Source: Chitinophagaceae bacterium
Lineage (GTDB): Bacteria; Bacteroidota; Bacteroidia; Chitinophagales; Chitinophagaceae
Length of the DNA: 64,000 nucleotides
NCBI GenBank assembly: GCA_023957575.1
Contig: JAMLGU010000012.1
Coordinates: 18,340-82,339 of the forward strand
Direction: 5' to 3'
Positions within the stretch are counted from its first letter, which is position 1, and each line of letters starts with the position of its first letter. Under the pieces are notes generated by a model. That model was not told the DNA's origin. It saw only the letters and a program-made list of their open reading frames with translations, and made no database searches. A program made the translations under genes and the position numbers. Shown here piece by piece: positions 43,592-52,649 of this stretch.

Positions 43592-44494
43592 ATGGAAAAT
43601 AATAACAATACATCATTACAGCAGCAGCTTTTGGATGCAGGTGTACATTTCGGTCACTTAAAAAAGAAATGGAACCCCAAAATGCTTCCTTACATCTTTG
43701 CAGAAAAGAAGGGTATCCACATCATTGACCTAAACAAAACGGTAGAATGTTTGCAGGAAACTGCTGCCGCCATGAAACAAATTGCACGCAGTGGTAAAAA
43801 AATCCTGTTTGTAGGTACTAAAAAACAAGCAAAAGATATCGTTACCGAATGTGCTCAAAAAGTGGGAATGCCTTATGTAACCGAGCGTTGGTTAGGCGGT
43901 ATGCTCACCAACTTCAATACCGTGCGCAAATCTGTGAAGAAAATGCAGAGTATTGATAAAATGTTAGGTGATGGTTCTTTTGATAACATTACTAAAAAAG
44001 AGCGTTTAACACTTACCCGCGATAAGGAAAAAATGGAGAAAGTGTTAGGTGGTATTGCCCAGTTGGGCCGTGTTCCTGCTGCTTTGTTCATCGTAGATAT
44101 TGGACACGAACACATTGCATTAGCCGAAGCTAAAAGACTGAATATCGCCACTTTTGGAGTAGTAGATACCAACTGCGACCCCAATAAAGTTGATTTCCCG
44201 GTTCCGGCTAATGATGATGCAACAAAATCTATTGCAATAATTGTTAACTATCTTACAGCAGCTATTGCAGAAGGATTGTCAGAAAGACAAGCCGCTAAAG
44301 ACGAAGAGCAGGAAGATAACTTTGCTGACGAAAAAGAAAAACAAGCTGCTAAATTGCAAGCTGAGGCTGAAGCTGAAGCCGGCAGAGGCGGACGTGGAAG
44401 TGGTGGTCGTGGCCCATCGGATGCAGGCGGTCAACGTCGCAGAACCTCTCCGGGTGGCGGTGGCGGACAAAGAGGAGGCGCACCCAGAAGATAA
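43592..44494 (+). CDS. rpsB: 30S ribosomal protein S2 with Gly/Arg-rich C-terminal tail
   Basis: The core of S2 is complete: LLDAGVHFGHLKKKWNPKM, ERWLGGMLTNFNT, GRVPAALFIVDIGHEHIA and PVPANDDATKSI. S2 binds the small-subunit head near the mRNA exit. Past about residue 235 the protein carries an acidic then Ala/Glu-rich stretch and a tail of about 45 residues rich in Gly and Arg (GRGGRGSGGRG, GGGGGQRGG). This makes it about 300 residues rather than the more usual 240-270. The tail is read in frame with no sign of a frameshift. Confidence 0.96.
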   Translation: MENNNNTSLQQQLLDAGVHFGHLKKKWNPKMLPYIFAEKKGIHIIDLNKTVECLQETAAAMKQIARSGKKILFVGTKKQAKDIVTECAQKVGMPYVTERWLGGMLTNFNTVRKSVKKMQSIDKMLGDGSFDNITKKERLTLTRDKEKMEKVLGGIAQLGRVPAALFIVDIGHEHIALAEAKRLNIATFGVVDTNCDPNKVDFPVPANDDATKSIAIIVNYLTAAIAEGLSERQAAKDEEQEDNFADEKEKQAAKLQAEAEAEAGRGGRGSGGRGPSDAGGQRRRTSPGGGGGQRGGAPRR

Positions 44495-44616
44495 TCGGGG
44501 TTTTTGTTCTCTCTGAAATTCGTTTTATTGCCCTGCAATTACTTAAGGATTTTATTATTATTTATTGTCAGATCTCTTCCTGACGGAAAGATTTGATAAA
44601 GTTTAAATCAAAGAAT

Positions 44617-45453
44617 ATGTCAACAACTACAATTACAGTACAGGATATCAATAAATTGCGCCAGACAACCGGCGCCGGCATGATGGATTGCCGTAAAGCC
44701 CTTACCGAAACAAATGGTGATTTTGAAGCTGCTATTGACTGGTTGCGCAAGCAAGGTCAGAAAGTAGCTGCCAAAAGAAGTGATAAGGAAGCAAAAGAGG
44801 GTGTAGTACTGGCCAAAACCAGCGCTGATAATAAATTTGGAACGATCGTATGCGTAAGCTGCGAAACAGATTTTGTGTCTAAAAATGCAGATTTTATCTC
44901 TTTTGTTTCAAGTATTTCTGATGCTTCAGTAGAAAAAAATATTAAGACTAAAGAAGAATTGTTGGATACCGAAGTAAACGGAATGAAAGTATCTGAATTG
45001 ATTAATGAAAAATTAGCTACAATCGGAGAAAATATCGGACTTACAAAATTTGTACGGGTAGATGCTCCTTTTGTTTCTTCTTATATTCATGGCGCTAACA
45101 GAATTGGCGTATTGGTAGGCATGAACAAAGATGCAGATGAAGTAGGTAAAAACGTGGCTATGCAGGTGGCGGCTTTAAGTCCGGTGGCGGTTGATGCTGC
45201 GAGTGTTCCTGCAGATGTGATTGCCCGCGAAAAATCTGTTATTATGGAAATCATGAAAGAAGATCCAAAAATGGCAGGGAAACCCGAAGAAATGTTGGCT
45301 AAAATTGCCGAGGGTAAATTGGGAGCGTTCTTTAAAGAACAAACCCTCACTGCGCAGTCTTATGTAAAAGATGGCAGCAAATCAGTAGGTGATTATCTGA
45401 AAGAAAACGGTGATGTTACCGTTACCGAATTTCAAAGAGTAGCTTTGGGATAA
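44617..45453 (+). CDS. tsf: Translation elongation factor Ts
   Basis: EF-Ts exchanges GDP for GTP on EF-Tu. The 278-residue protein shows the N-terminal UBA-like signature LRQTTGAGMMDCRKALTE, then CVSCETDFVSKN and the dimerisation part with HGANRIGVLVG and AALSPVAVDAASVP. It ends in QSYVKDGSKSVGDYL. ATG 44617 gives the standard start; the frame extends upstream to a TTG. It is the last gene of the ribosomal operon and is followed by a strong terminator. Confidence 0.97.
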   Translation: MSTTTITVQDINKLRQTTGAGMMDCRKALTETNGDFEAAIDWLRKQGQKVAAKRSDKEAKEGVVLAKTSADNKFGTIVCVSCETDFVSKNADFISFVSSISDASVEKNIKTKEELLDTEVNGMKVSELINEKLATIGENIGLTKFVRVDAPFVSSYIHGANRIGVLVGMNKDADEVGKNVAMQVAALSPVAVDAASVPADVIAREKSVIMEIMKEDPKMAGKPEEMLAKIAEGKLGAFFKEQTLTAQSYVKDGSKSVGDYLKENGDVTVTEFQRVALG

Positions 45454-45479
45454 TATTTCGGAGTAAATTATAATTGAAA

Positions 45480-45510
45480 AAGCGCTTCAAATTATTGAGG
45501 CGCTTTTTTT
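45480..45510 (+). terminator. Terminator after tsf
   Basis: AAGCGCTTCAA pairs with TTGAGGCGCTT (eleven pairs, one G-U) around ATTA and is followed by seven T. It ends the ribosomal operon and separates it from the convergent META gene. Confidence 0.9.
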
Positions 45511-45527
45511 AGTTAATTGAGTATCAG

Positions 45528-46055
45528 TTATTTGATACGTTCACATTCAAATACATTATTGGCGCTTCCATCTCGCAGAAGGAGCGTATTGCCCTGTATG
45601 GAGTAAGTAGATATTCTTTCGTTCAGCAATTTCAGATAATAGGTTTCCTGTTCCAGTTTATCGCAACTCATTCGGGTAGAAGCAATATTTTGAAAACGAA
45701 TACCAAATCCATTTATGACAAAACCGCCATTGATTTTATTGCATGGCGCTTGCCCGTAAAATTTGTGGGTGAGGGTATCAAATTCCAAAGTAACTCCTGA
45801 AAGATATTCCGGATCCAATTTGGGCTGCCGACGCATCATATTTACCTTCCACTTACCTGCCAATTGCTTTGCAAAAGAAACAGCTTCTCCCTGAATAGGA
45901 CCATCATAAATAATAATAGTTGTATCAGCGCGATATACCTTTTCTGCCATTTTCAATTTTTTCTGTTCATCACTCTTGGTCTTTTTTGAGCTACTACATG
46001 ATTGAAAGCTTAAAATAACCAGAAGAAATAGTGCGAAAAAATGCAAAGGTTTCAT
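45528..46055 (-). CDS. META-domain lipoprotein (HslJ-like)
   Basis: The 175-residue product has a lipoprotein signal peptide with the lipobox SFQSC (Cys about residue 20) followed by SSSKKTK. The rest is one META domain: LAGKWKVNMM, VTLEFDTLTHKFYGQAPCNKINGGF and ASTRMSCDKLEQETYYLKLLN, ending with LLLRDGS. META-domain proteins such as HslJ are linked to heat or antibiotic stress in other bacteria, but the biochemical role is unknown. It lies 56 nt after lon on the same strand. Confidence 0.85.
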   Translation of the reverse strand: MKPLHFFALFLLVILSFQSCSSSKKTKSDEQKKLKMAEKVYRADTTIIIYDGPIQGEAVSFAKQLAGKWKVNMMRRQPKLDPEYLSGVTLEFDTLTHKFYGQAPCNKINGGFVINGFGIRFQNIASTRMSCDKLEQETYYLKLLNERISTYSIQGNTLLLRDGSANNVFECERIK

Positions 46056-46111
46056 AATTGTTTTTTTATTAATTCAAAATTAATCTTAAAATCGTAAATC
46101 CTTGAGAAATT

Positions 46112-48511
46112 TTATACTAAAGCAATTTTAAGCACTTCCTCCATCCTGTCCACGTAATGAAACTTCAGGGTTTTAATAAAAGCCGCATTTACCTCTTCCA
46201 CATCCTTCATGTTTTGAGAGCAAAGAATAATTTCCTTTAATCCTGCCCTTTTTGCAGCCAGTATTTTTTCTTTAATGCCTCCAACGGGTAATACTTGTCC
46301 GCGAAGGGTAATTTCGCCGGTCATTGCCAGATAGGGTTTTACCCGCTTTCCTGTAAGCACCGATGCAATAGAAGTCATCATGGTAATGCCGGCGCTGGGG
46401 CCATCCTTTGGCGTAGCTCCTTCGGGTACATGAATGTGAATATTTTTCTTTTGAAACATTGTACTGTCAATTCCATATTTGGCAGCGTTGGACTTTAGAT
46501 AAGACAGCGCCGTGGTAGCGCTTTCCTTCATCACATTTCCCAAGTTGCCGGTGAGGCTAAGGTCTCCTTTTCCATCGCTCAGGATAGATTCGATAAACAG
46601 AATGTCGCCTCCCACATAAGTCCAGGCCAGCCCAACGGCTACTCCCGGCTGATTTACGGTTTTGTACAGGTCATTACTGTATTTGGCTTTGCCCAAAATC
46701 CTTTGCAGGTCATCGGCAGTCAAGGAAGCTCCCAATGTTTCATTCATGGCTATTTTCTTTGCCTGATTACGCATTATGGAAGCTAATTGTCTGTCTAATT
46801 CACGTACACCACTTTCGCGGGTATAGTCTGTAATCAGCTTTTCTAATACTTTATCGCTTATCTTAAAACTGTTTTTGGGTAATCCGTGCAGTTCTTTTTG
46901 TTTTGGAATCAGGTGCCTTTTGGCAATTTCTATTTTTTCTTCAATAGCATATCCGTTCAGGTAAATGATTTCCAACCTGTCTCTCAATGCCGGCTGAATA
47001 CCCTGCAAGCTGTTGGCTGTGGCAATAAATAGTACTTTGCTCAGATCGTACTCCAGTTCCAGATAGTTGTCGTAAAAAGTATTGTTTTGTTCGGGATCCA
47101 GTACTTCCAGCAAAGCGCTGCTGGGGTCGCCCCGGTGGTTGCTGTCCACCTTGTCTATTTCGTCCAATACAATAACAGGATTGCTGCTTTTTACTTTGCG
47201 AAGCGATTGCAATATTCTGCCCGGCATAGCGCCGATATAGGTTTTTCTGTGGCCGCGAATTTCACTTTCGTCATGTATGCCGCCCAAGCTCAGCCGCACA
47301 TACTTGCGCCCGATAGCGCTTGCAATACTTTTTCCCAGAGAGGTTTTGCCAATGCCGGGAGGACCCACAAAACAAAGAATCGGACTTTTCAAGTCGCCCT
47401 TCAATTTCAGTACCGCCAAATACTCCAAAATTCTTTCCTTTATTTTATCCATGCTGTAATGGTCATGGTCAAGGGTTTTTTGGGCATCATTCAGGTCATA
47501 ATGATCTTCAGTATATTCCTGCCAGGGAAGGTCCAGCATGAAATCTACATGATTGTAAACCACCGAATAATCGGGTGTGCTGGGATGCATGCGCTCCAGC
47601 TTTTCAATACCCTTTTTAAAAGCTTCTTTAGCAGATTCCGGCCATTTTTTTAATTCGGCTTTCTTTTGCAATTCTTTGATTTCCTGAGTATTAGCATCGC
47701 CTCCCAATTCTTCTTTTATACTTTTCAGTTGTTGTTGAAGAAAATATTCACGCTGCTGTTTATCTAATTCGGTTCGGGTTTTATTGGTAACTTTATTTTT
47801 CAGTTCTACAAATTGTAGTTCTTTTTGCAATAGCTGCATCAGTTCCACCGCTCTTTCTTTGATATCGGAAACCTCCAGCAGGCGTTGTTTTTCCTGAACG
47901 GTTGTATTGAGGTTGCTGCTCACAAAATGTATCAAGAATGAGGGGCGTTCGATGTTTTTTAAGATGAGCGCTGCCTCGGCAGGCAGATTGGGCGACTGCT
48001 GAATAATATTGGAGGCCAAATCCTTAATATTGGATATATGTGCTTCAAAATCAGTGTCTTTTGGTTCGGGGCTGTCCTCAATTCTTTTTGTATTTGCCTT
48101 AAAATAGGGGTTATCGGTAGTGATTTTTTCAATAAGGCACTTGCTTTTACCCTGAATAATAACTGTTGTGCTGCCATCAGGCATTTTAATACTTTTGATG
48201 ATTCGGGCAATGGTACCGATTTTTTGCAGGTCGTCAATCATGGGTTCTTCTACAGCACTGTCTTTTTGTGCTACCACACAAATCAGCTTATCGCCTTTGT
48301 AAGAATCATTTACAGCCTGTATGCTTTTATCCCGACCTACGGTTATGGGCAATACTACCCCCGGAAACAACACAGTATTTCTTAGTGGCAACACAGCTAT
48401 TTCATTGGGAATCACAAAATTATCCTCTTCTCCTTCATCTTCATTGAGAGGGATGATGGGCATAAAATCCATTTCGTCCTCCGGACGCAAAAACGTTTTT
48501 TCAAAATTCAT
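46112..48511 (-). CDS. lon: ATP-dependent protease La
   Basis: The 799-residue protein has the complete Lon layout: an N-terminal substrate-binding domain (IAVLPLRNTVLFPGVVLPI), a coiled-coil part, an AAA+ module with Walker A GPPGIGKTS and IVLDEIDKV, and a C-terminal Ser-Lys protease with S706 in DGPSAGITMMTS and K747 in PVGGIKEK. It degrades misfolded and regulatory proteins in the cytoplasm. ATG 48511 (MNFEKT) is chosen; two further codons extend to a TTG. The C-terminus lacks extra tags. Confidence 0.97.
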   Translation of the reverse strand: MNFEKTFLRPEDEMDFMPIIPLNEDEGEEDNFVIPNEIAVLPLRNTVLFPGVVLPITVGRDKSIQAVNDSYKGDKLICVVAQKDSAVEEPMIDDLQKIGTIARIIKSIKMPDGSTTVIIQGKSKCLIEKITTDNPYFKANTKRIEDSPEPKDTDFEAHISNIKDLASNIIQQSPNLPAEAALILKNIERPSFLIHFVSSNLNTTVQEKQRLLEVSDIKERAVELMQLLQKELQFVELKNKVTNKTRTELDKQQREYFLQQQLKSIKEELGGDANTQEIKELQKKAELKKWPESAKEAFKKGIEKLERMHPSTPDYSVVYNHVDFMLDLPWQEYTEDHYDLNDAQKTLDHDHYSMDKIKERILEYLAVLKLKGDLKSPILCFVGPPGIGKTSLGKSIASAIGRKYVRLSLGGIHDESEIRGHRKTYIGAMPGRILQSLRKVKSSNPVIVLDEIDKVDSNHRGDPSSALLEVLDPEQNNTFYDNYLELEYDLSKVLFIATANSLQGIQPALRDRLEIIYLNGYAIEEKIEIAKRHLIPKQKELHGLPKNSFKISDKVLEKLITDYTRESGVRELDRQLASIMRNQAKKIAMNETLGASLTADDLQRILGKAKYSNDLYKTVNQPGVAVGLAWTYVGGDILFIESILSDGKGDLSLTGNLGNVMKESATTALSYLKSNAAKYGIDSTMFQKKNIHIHVPEGATPKDGPSAGITMMTSIASVLTGKRVKPYLAMTGEITLRGQVLPVGGIKEKILAAKRAGLKEIILCSQNMKDVEEVNAAFIKTLKFHYVDRMEEVLKIALV

Positions 48512-48679
48512 ACTCAATATTTATACAAGACAAACTGTCACCAGATTGTCCAAAAATCAATTTTCTTAGACCAATACTATTTTGGCAATATTAATGCCAT
48601 TGCCCCAAAAACGGCAAGAATGGCTTAAAAAAAGATGCTATTTGACAAAACAGGCTTGTTAATACAGCTTTTTTGCTAC

Positions 48680-48710
48680 AAAAAAGCCTCCTTGAAGTTC
48701 TCAGGAGGCT
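48680..48710 (-). terminator. Terminator after the minus-strand barrel gene
   Basis: On the minus strand AGCCTCC pairs with GGAGGCT and is followed by a T-run. It lies just downstream of the gene ending at 48732. Confidence 0.8.
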
Positions 48711-48731
48711 GATACTAAAATTGAAATTATT

Positions 48732-49310
48732 TTAAAAACCTAAACCCACCGTGAGTTGCATTTCTTGTTTTTTCCACTTTTCCTGGTTGTTAATCTGATT
48801 AATATTATCGAGACCTACAAGATATCTGGCCGAAAGGCGAAATATGCTTGCTTTAATTTTTAATCCCGCAGCTAGAGAAAAATCTCCTTTTTTAAAAGCA
48901 TTTTCTCCATTTTTAAAAATAGATTCATCCGAGTTAAGCAAAATACTGTACTGTGGACCGGCCTGGAGGTGCAAAGGCCCTGCCAGTTTAATATCTGCCA
49001 AAATGGGGATAGACAAATAGTTCAACTTTGCTTTAGCCTGATTTGTGTTAAAAATACCCGGGTCAACATTAGTGGCCAAAGAAGTGGAAGCCTGATTAAA
49101 AAGTACTTCTGGTGTGATGCCAAAGCGTTTTCCAAATTCCAGTTCAATAAATCCGCCTACTAAATAATTGTACTGGAATTCTTTAGCCATGCTTTTACCA
49201 TCAATTTTAGTGGCATTCAGACCGGCTTTAATGCCCGGATGTACCTGAGCAAAAATGGCTCCTGAAATCATCAGGAAGCAAACTAAAAATAATAGTTTTA
49301 CGGTTTTCAT
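48732..49310 (-). CDS. PorT-family outer membrane beta-barrel protein
   Basis: The 192-residue protein has a signal peptide (MKTVKLLFLVCFLMISGAIFAQ) and begins the mature part with VHPGIKAGLNATKIDG, the same opening as the barrel at 14438. It shows strand segments such as VGGFIELEFGKRFGI and SLAAGLKIKASIF and ends in MQLTVGLGF with a terminal Phe. ATG 49310 is preferred to the upstream TTG at 49337. It lies 39 nt after the metallophosphoesterase on the same strand, so the two may share a transcript. Role unknown. Confidence 0.82.
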   Translation of the reverse strand: MKTVKLLFLVCFLMISGAIFAQVHPGIKAGLNATKIDGKSMAKEFQYNYLVGGFIELEFGKRFGITPEVLFNQASTSLATNVDPGIFNTNQAKAKLNYLSIPILADIKLAGPLHLQAGPQYSILLNSDESIFKNGENAFKKGDFSLAAGLKIKASIFRLSARYLVGLDNINQINNQEKWKKQEMQLTVGLGF

Positions 49311-49348
49311 AAAATTTGATTTTTTCAAATATAACAATAAAAAATGAA

Positions 49349-50608
49349 TCAGGTCAGTTCAATCACTGTAATTTCGGGTAAAATACCCACTCTGCCCGGA
49401 TATCCGATAAAGCCATAACCCCGGTTTACATACAGTTTTTGGTTTTTAACGGTATATAATCCGGCCCAGCGTTTATACACATATTGCACAGGGCTCCATC
49501 GGAATCCCGGTACTTCTACGCCAAATTGCATACCATGTGTGTGGCCACTGAGGGTGAGATCAATTTGGGCATAATTGGTAATCACCTCTTTATCCCAATG
49601 AGAGGGGTCGTGGCTCATAAGGATGGTAAAAGGATATTTCTCAGCGCCCTCCATTGCTTTCTTAAGATTTCCGTAGGTATGAAACCCCGATTTACCACTT
49701 ATATTTTGTACACCTATCAGTCCGATAGTTGAGCCGCCTTTTTCGATCGGGAGATTTTCATCCAGCATTAATCGCCAGTTCATCTGAGCATGAATTGATT
49801 TCAGTTTTTCAAGGTTGGCCTGCTTCGCTTCCGGGCTGTTCCAGTGCAGGTAATCGCCATAGTCATGATTACCCAAAATAGAAAATACACCAAACGGCGC
49901 CTGCAATCTGGCAAAAACATCGGTATAATTTTCCATTTCATCTGATTGATTATTAACAAGATCGCCGGTAAACAGAATCAGATCGGGATTTTCATTGAGT
50001 ATTTTATCCACTCCCCGGTTAACTGCCGCTTTGTTACTGAAACTTCCACTGTGAATATCCGAAATCTGAACAATTTTGAAACCTTTAAAAGCAGGAGGCA
50101 GGTTGTCAAAAGCCAGTTTTATCCTTTTAATCTGATAGTTATATTTATTACCCAAACCATTAATAAAAGTACCAAAAAGACCACCGCCGGCCACTATGCC
50201 CATCCAGGTAAGGAATGTAGAACGCGAAATACCCCCATTTTCGGCACCCGAAAGTTCTCCCACTTCACTGCCGGCCATCGAAAACAGTTTTCCGGCTATC
50301 CATTGAACCCCTCTTCTCAAATCATCAACCAGAAAAAATAACAATGCAAGTATTTTGGCAAAAAACAAAGCGGCTATCAGTGCAAATATGGTACTACGTA
50401 TCAGGTTGGTTTTTTGAGGAAAATTGAAATAGGGCAATAATATCAGTATAACAACTGCTGAAACTGAAACCGTCAAATAACTAATTGTAAAAATGGTTCG
50501 GGATCGCTGAGAAGATTCGTGAAAAAGTGATTTTATAGCAAAAAAAACATATACATCGGCTAAAATCATTATACCAAGAATAATCCACCAAATCAAAGAA
50601 TTGCGCAT
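49349..50608 (-). CDS. Membrane-bound metallophosphoesterase, YkuE-like
   Basis: The 419-residue protein has four N-terminal membrane helices (about 5-27, 38-60, 70-95 and one near 130) and a C-terminal calcineurin-like domain. The domain has the metal ligands in QISDIHSG, FTGDLVNN, LGNHDYGDY, MSHDP and LSGHTHGMQFG, all complete. Proteins of this layout are called YaeI/YkuE-type phosphodiesterases and some cleave lipids such as UDP-diacylglucosamine. The exact substrate is unknown. It is divergent from parA across about 160 bp. Confidence 0.9.
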   Translation of the reverse strand: MRNSLIWWIILGIMILADVYVFFAIKSLFHESSQRSRTIFTISYLTVSVSAVVILILLPYFNFPQKTNLIRSTIFALIAALFFAKILALLFFLVDDLRRGVQWIAGKLFSMAGSEVGELSGAENGGISRSTFLTWMGIVAGGGLFGTFINGLGNKYNYQIKRIKLAFDNLPPAFKGFKIVQISDIHSGSFSNKAAVNRGVDKILNENPDLILFTGDLVNNQSDEMENYTDVFARLQAPFGVFSILGNHDYGDYLHWNSPEAKQANLEKLKSIHAQMNWRLMLDENLPIEKGGSTIGLIGVQNISGKSGFHTYGNLKKAMEGAEKYPFTILMSHDPSHWDKEVITNYAQIDLTLSGHTHGMQFGVEVPGFRWSPVQYVYKRWAGLYTVKNQKLYVNRGYGFIGYPGRVGILPEITVIELT

Positions 50609-50733
50609 GATTTTTTATGTTTATTTTGCCCAAAACTAAGTAAATGACAACAAATTGTCCACTTTGGGCTATTTAGTTCTTTTTAAGTAACAGAATAATT
50701 TACATTTGCTTAATTAACAAAAACCTGCTTACT

Positions 50734-50741
50734 TAGTTTTG
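50734..50741 (+). promoter_or_regulatory. -7 element of the parA operon
   Basis: TAGTTTTG is an exact TAnnTTTG match 30 nt before ATG 50771. A TTTG lies 25 nt upstream, slightly too far for an ideal -33 box. Confidence 0.5.
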
Positions 50742-50770
50742 CAGAATTTTTAGAATTTTTTGATTAGTGT

Positions 50771-51571
50771 ATGGCTAAAATTATCGGTGTTGCAAACCAA
50801 AAAGGTGGTGTGGGCAAAACGACAACTGCTATCAATCTGGCGGCCAGTTTTGCGGTGCTCGAGTTTAAAACATTATTGGTGGATGCAGATCCGCAGGCGA
50901 ACAGCACTACCGGTGTTGGTTTCGACCTGCACAATATTACTCATAGTTTGTACGACTGCATGGCCAATCAGGCTAAGGCCAGAGAGGTTTTGCTGAAAAC
51001 CGAAATCCCTAATTTGGACCTGATACCTTCTCATATTGACCTGGTAGGCGCTGAGATAGAAATGATTAATTATCCGCATAGGGAGATGGTTTTGAAGGAA
51101 ATCCTGGCTGAGGTGAAAGATGATTATGACATGATTGTGATTGATTGTTCTCCTTCACTGGGGTTGATAACCGTAAATGCGCTTACGGCTGCCGACTCGG
51201 TACTGATACCCGTGCAGTGTGAATTTTTTGCACTGGAGGGTTTGGGAAAATTATTAAATACAGTCAAAATTGTTCAAAACCGCCTGAATACCGAATTGCA
51301 GATAGAAGGAATTTTGATGACGATGTATGACTCCAGGCTAAGGTTATGCAATCAGGTAGTGAGCGAGGTGCGCCGCCATTTTGAAGAGATTGTATTTGAT
51401 ACGATTATCCACAGAAATTCAAAATTGAGTGAAGCGCCCAGTTTTGGCAAACCTGCTATACTGTATGATGCCAATAGTAAAGGGGCGATGAATTATTTAA
51501 ACCTTGCGAAGGAAATCTTGCAGAAAAATAATATGACCAAAATACCAAATGGCGAAAAGATTTTTGAGTAA
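50771..51571 (+). CDS. parA: Chromosome partitioning ATPase ParA
   Basis: The 266-residue protein has the deviant Walker A motif KGGVGKTT (residues 11-18), the switch DADPQANST and VIDCSPSLG, and ends with the DNA-binding basic region of the ParA/Soj family. It moves ParB-bound origin regions apart before division. It lies 141 nt upstream of parB; a heptamer array fills the gap. The location hints that the window is not far from the replication origin, since such loci usually are, but no parS site was found by eye. Confidence 0.95.
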   Translation: MAKIIGVANQKGGVGKTTTAINLAASFAVLEFKTLLVDADPQANSTTGVGFDLHNITHSLYDCMANQAKAREVLLKTEIPNLDLIPSHIDLVGAEIEMINYPHREMVLKEILAEVKDDYDMIVIDCSPSLGLITVNALTAADSVLIPVQCEFFALEGLGKLLNTVKIVQNRLNTELQIEGILMTMYDSRLRLCNQVVSEVRRHFEEIVFDTIIHRNSKLSEAPSFGKPAILYDANSKGAMNYLNLAKEILQKNNMTKIPNGEKIFE

Positions 51572-51640
51572 AAGATCGTTTATAAAAAAATATTAGAAAA
51601 AATTGATAGGGTGGGAGGGAAAAATCAATGTATAAATTTG

Positions 51641-51710
51641 TTAATCTGCAATCTGCAATCTGTAATTTGCAATCTGTAATTTGCAATCTGCAATCTGTAA
51701 TCAGTAATTT
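51641..51710. repeat. AATCTGC heptamer array between parA and parB
   Basis: About ten tandem copies of AATCTGC, AATCTGT and AATTTGC reach up to the ATG of parB. The unit differs from the GRTTRA arrays elsewhere. Its position in the parB leader could affect parB expression. Confidence 0.85.
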
Positions 51711-51712
51711 AT

Positions 51713-52630
51713 ATGGCTACACAAAAACAAAATAAAGATGCATTAGGAAAAGGGATTCGTTCCCTACTGGGCAATATTGATGCTGAGTTGAAAAGCGGTA
51801 CCGGCGAATTGAAGCGCACAGTAGTAGAAAGCGTAACCAATATCTCCAGAATACCCATTGTCGAGGTAGAAACCAATCCCAAACAACCCAGGCGTGATTT
51901 TGATGAGCAGGCCTTGAGTGAGTTGGCGCAGTCGATCAAAATGCACGATATCATACAGCCGATTACAGTGGCCAAAATGGCTAACGGAAAATTCAGGTTG
52001 ATTTCGGGTGAGCGTCGTCTGCGGGCATCCAAAATAGCCGGACTGACCGATGTGCCGGCCTATATCCGCCAGGCAAATGACAATCAGTTGCTGGAGTTGG
52101 CACTGCTCGAAAATCTGCAACGCGAAGACCTGAATGCCATGGAGATCGCACTGAGTTACAAAAGAATGATGGATGAGCTGGATTACACTCAGGATGAGGT
52201 GGCCGAGCGTATGGGTAAAGACAGAAGCACTGTTTCTAATTTTATAAGACTCCTAAAGTTGCCGCCCGATATTCAATTGGCTGTAAGAAAGGATGAGATT
52301 TCAATGGGTCATGCCCGAGCTTTGGTAAATGTGGATACTATTGAAAGGCAACTGTATCTGTTTAAGGAAATAAAGCAAAGGGATCTTTCGGTAAGGCAAA
52401 CTGAAACACTGGTAAGAAATCTGTATAAAGAAAATGGCGCTGCCAAAAAAACTGTAAAAAAGGGCCTGCCACAGGTTTATCAAAGGATAGAAGATAAACT
52501 GGCCTCTCAGTTTGAAACCCGTGTAAAAATGAAACATAGCGCCAATGGCAGCGGTCAAATTACTTTTGATTATTATTCACTGGAAGAACTTAACAAATTG
52601 CTTCAAAGTTTTAACGTGGCAATAGATTAA
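51713..52630 (+). CDS. parB: Chromosome partitioning protein ParB
   Basis: The 305-residue protein has the ParB N-terminal region (IVEVETNPKQPRRDFDEQ), the CTP-binding motif GERRLRASKIAG, LENLQREDLN, and a helix-turn-helix in TQDEVAERMGKDRSTVSNFIRLL. The C-terminal part should dimerise. ParB binds parS and loads onto DNA as a clamp. It is followed 19 nt later by the DUF5683 gene and dapB, the usual Bacteroidota order. The AATCTGC array is directly upstream. Confidence 0.96.
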   Translation: MATQKQNKDALGKGIRSLLGNIDAELKSGTGELKRTVVESVTNISRIPIVEVETNPKQPRRDFDEQALSELAQSIKMHDIIQPITVAKMANGKFRLISGERRLRASKIAGLTDVPAYIRQANDNQLLELALLENLQREDLNAMEIALSYKRMMDELDYTQDEVAERMGKDRSTVSNFIRLLKLPPDIQLAVRKDEISMGHARALVNVDTIERQLYLFKEIKQRDLSVRQTETLVRNLYKENGAAKKTVKKGLPQVYQRIEDKLASQFETRVKMKHSANGSGQITFDYYSLEELNKLLQSFNVAID

Positions 52631-52649
52631 TATATCCTTTATTTGCAGT

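Noticed and set aside
47087..47653. 188-codon plus-strand frame inside lon
   Set aside because: It is the complement of the conserved Lon AAA+ region and has no family resemblance.
50609..50770. parS or origin sequence near parAB
   Set aside because: I looked for the TGTTTCACGTGAAACA palindrome and DnaA-box clusters by eye around parAB and elsewhere and found none; a motif scan would be needed to be sure.
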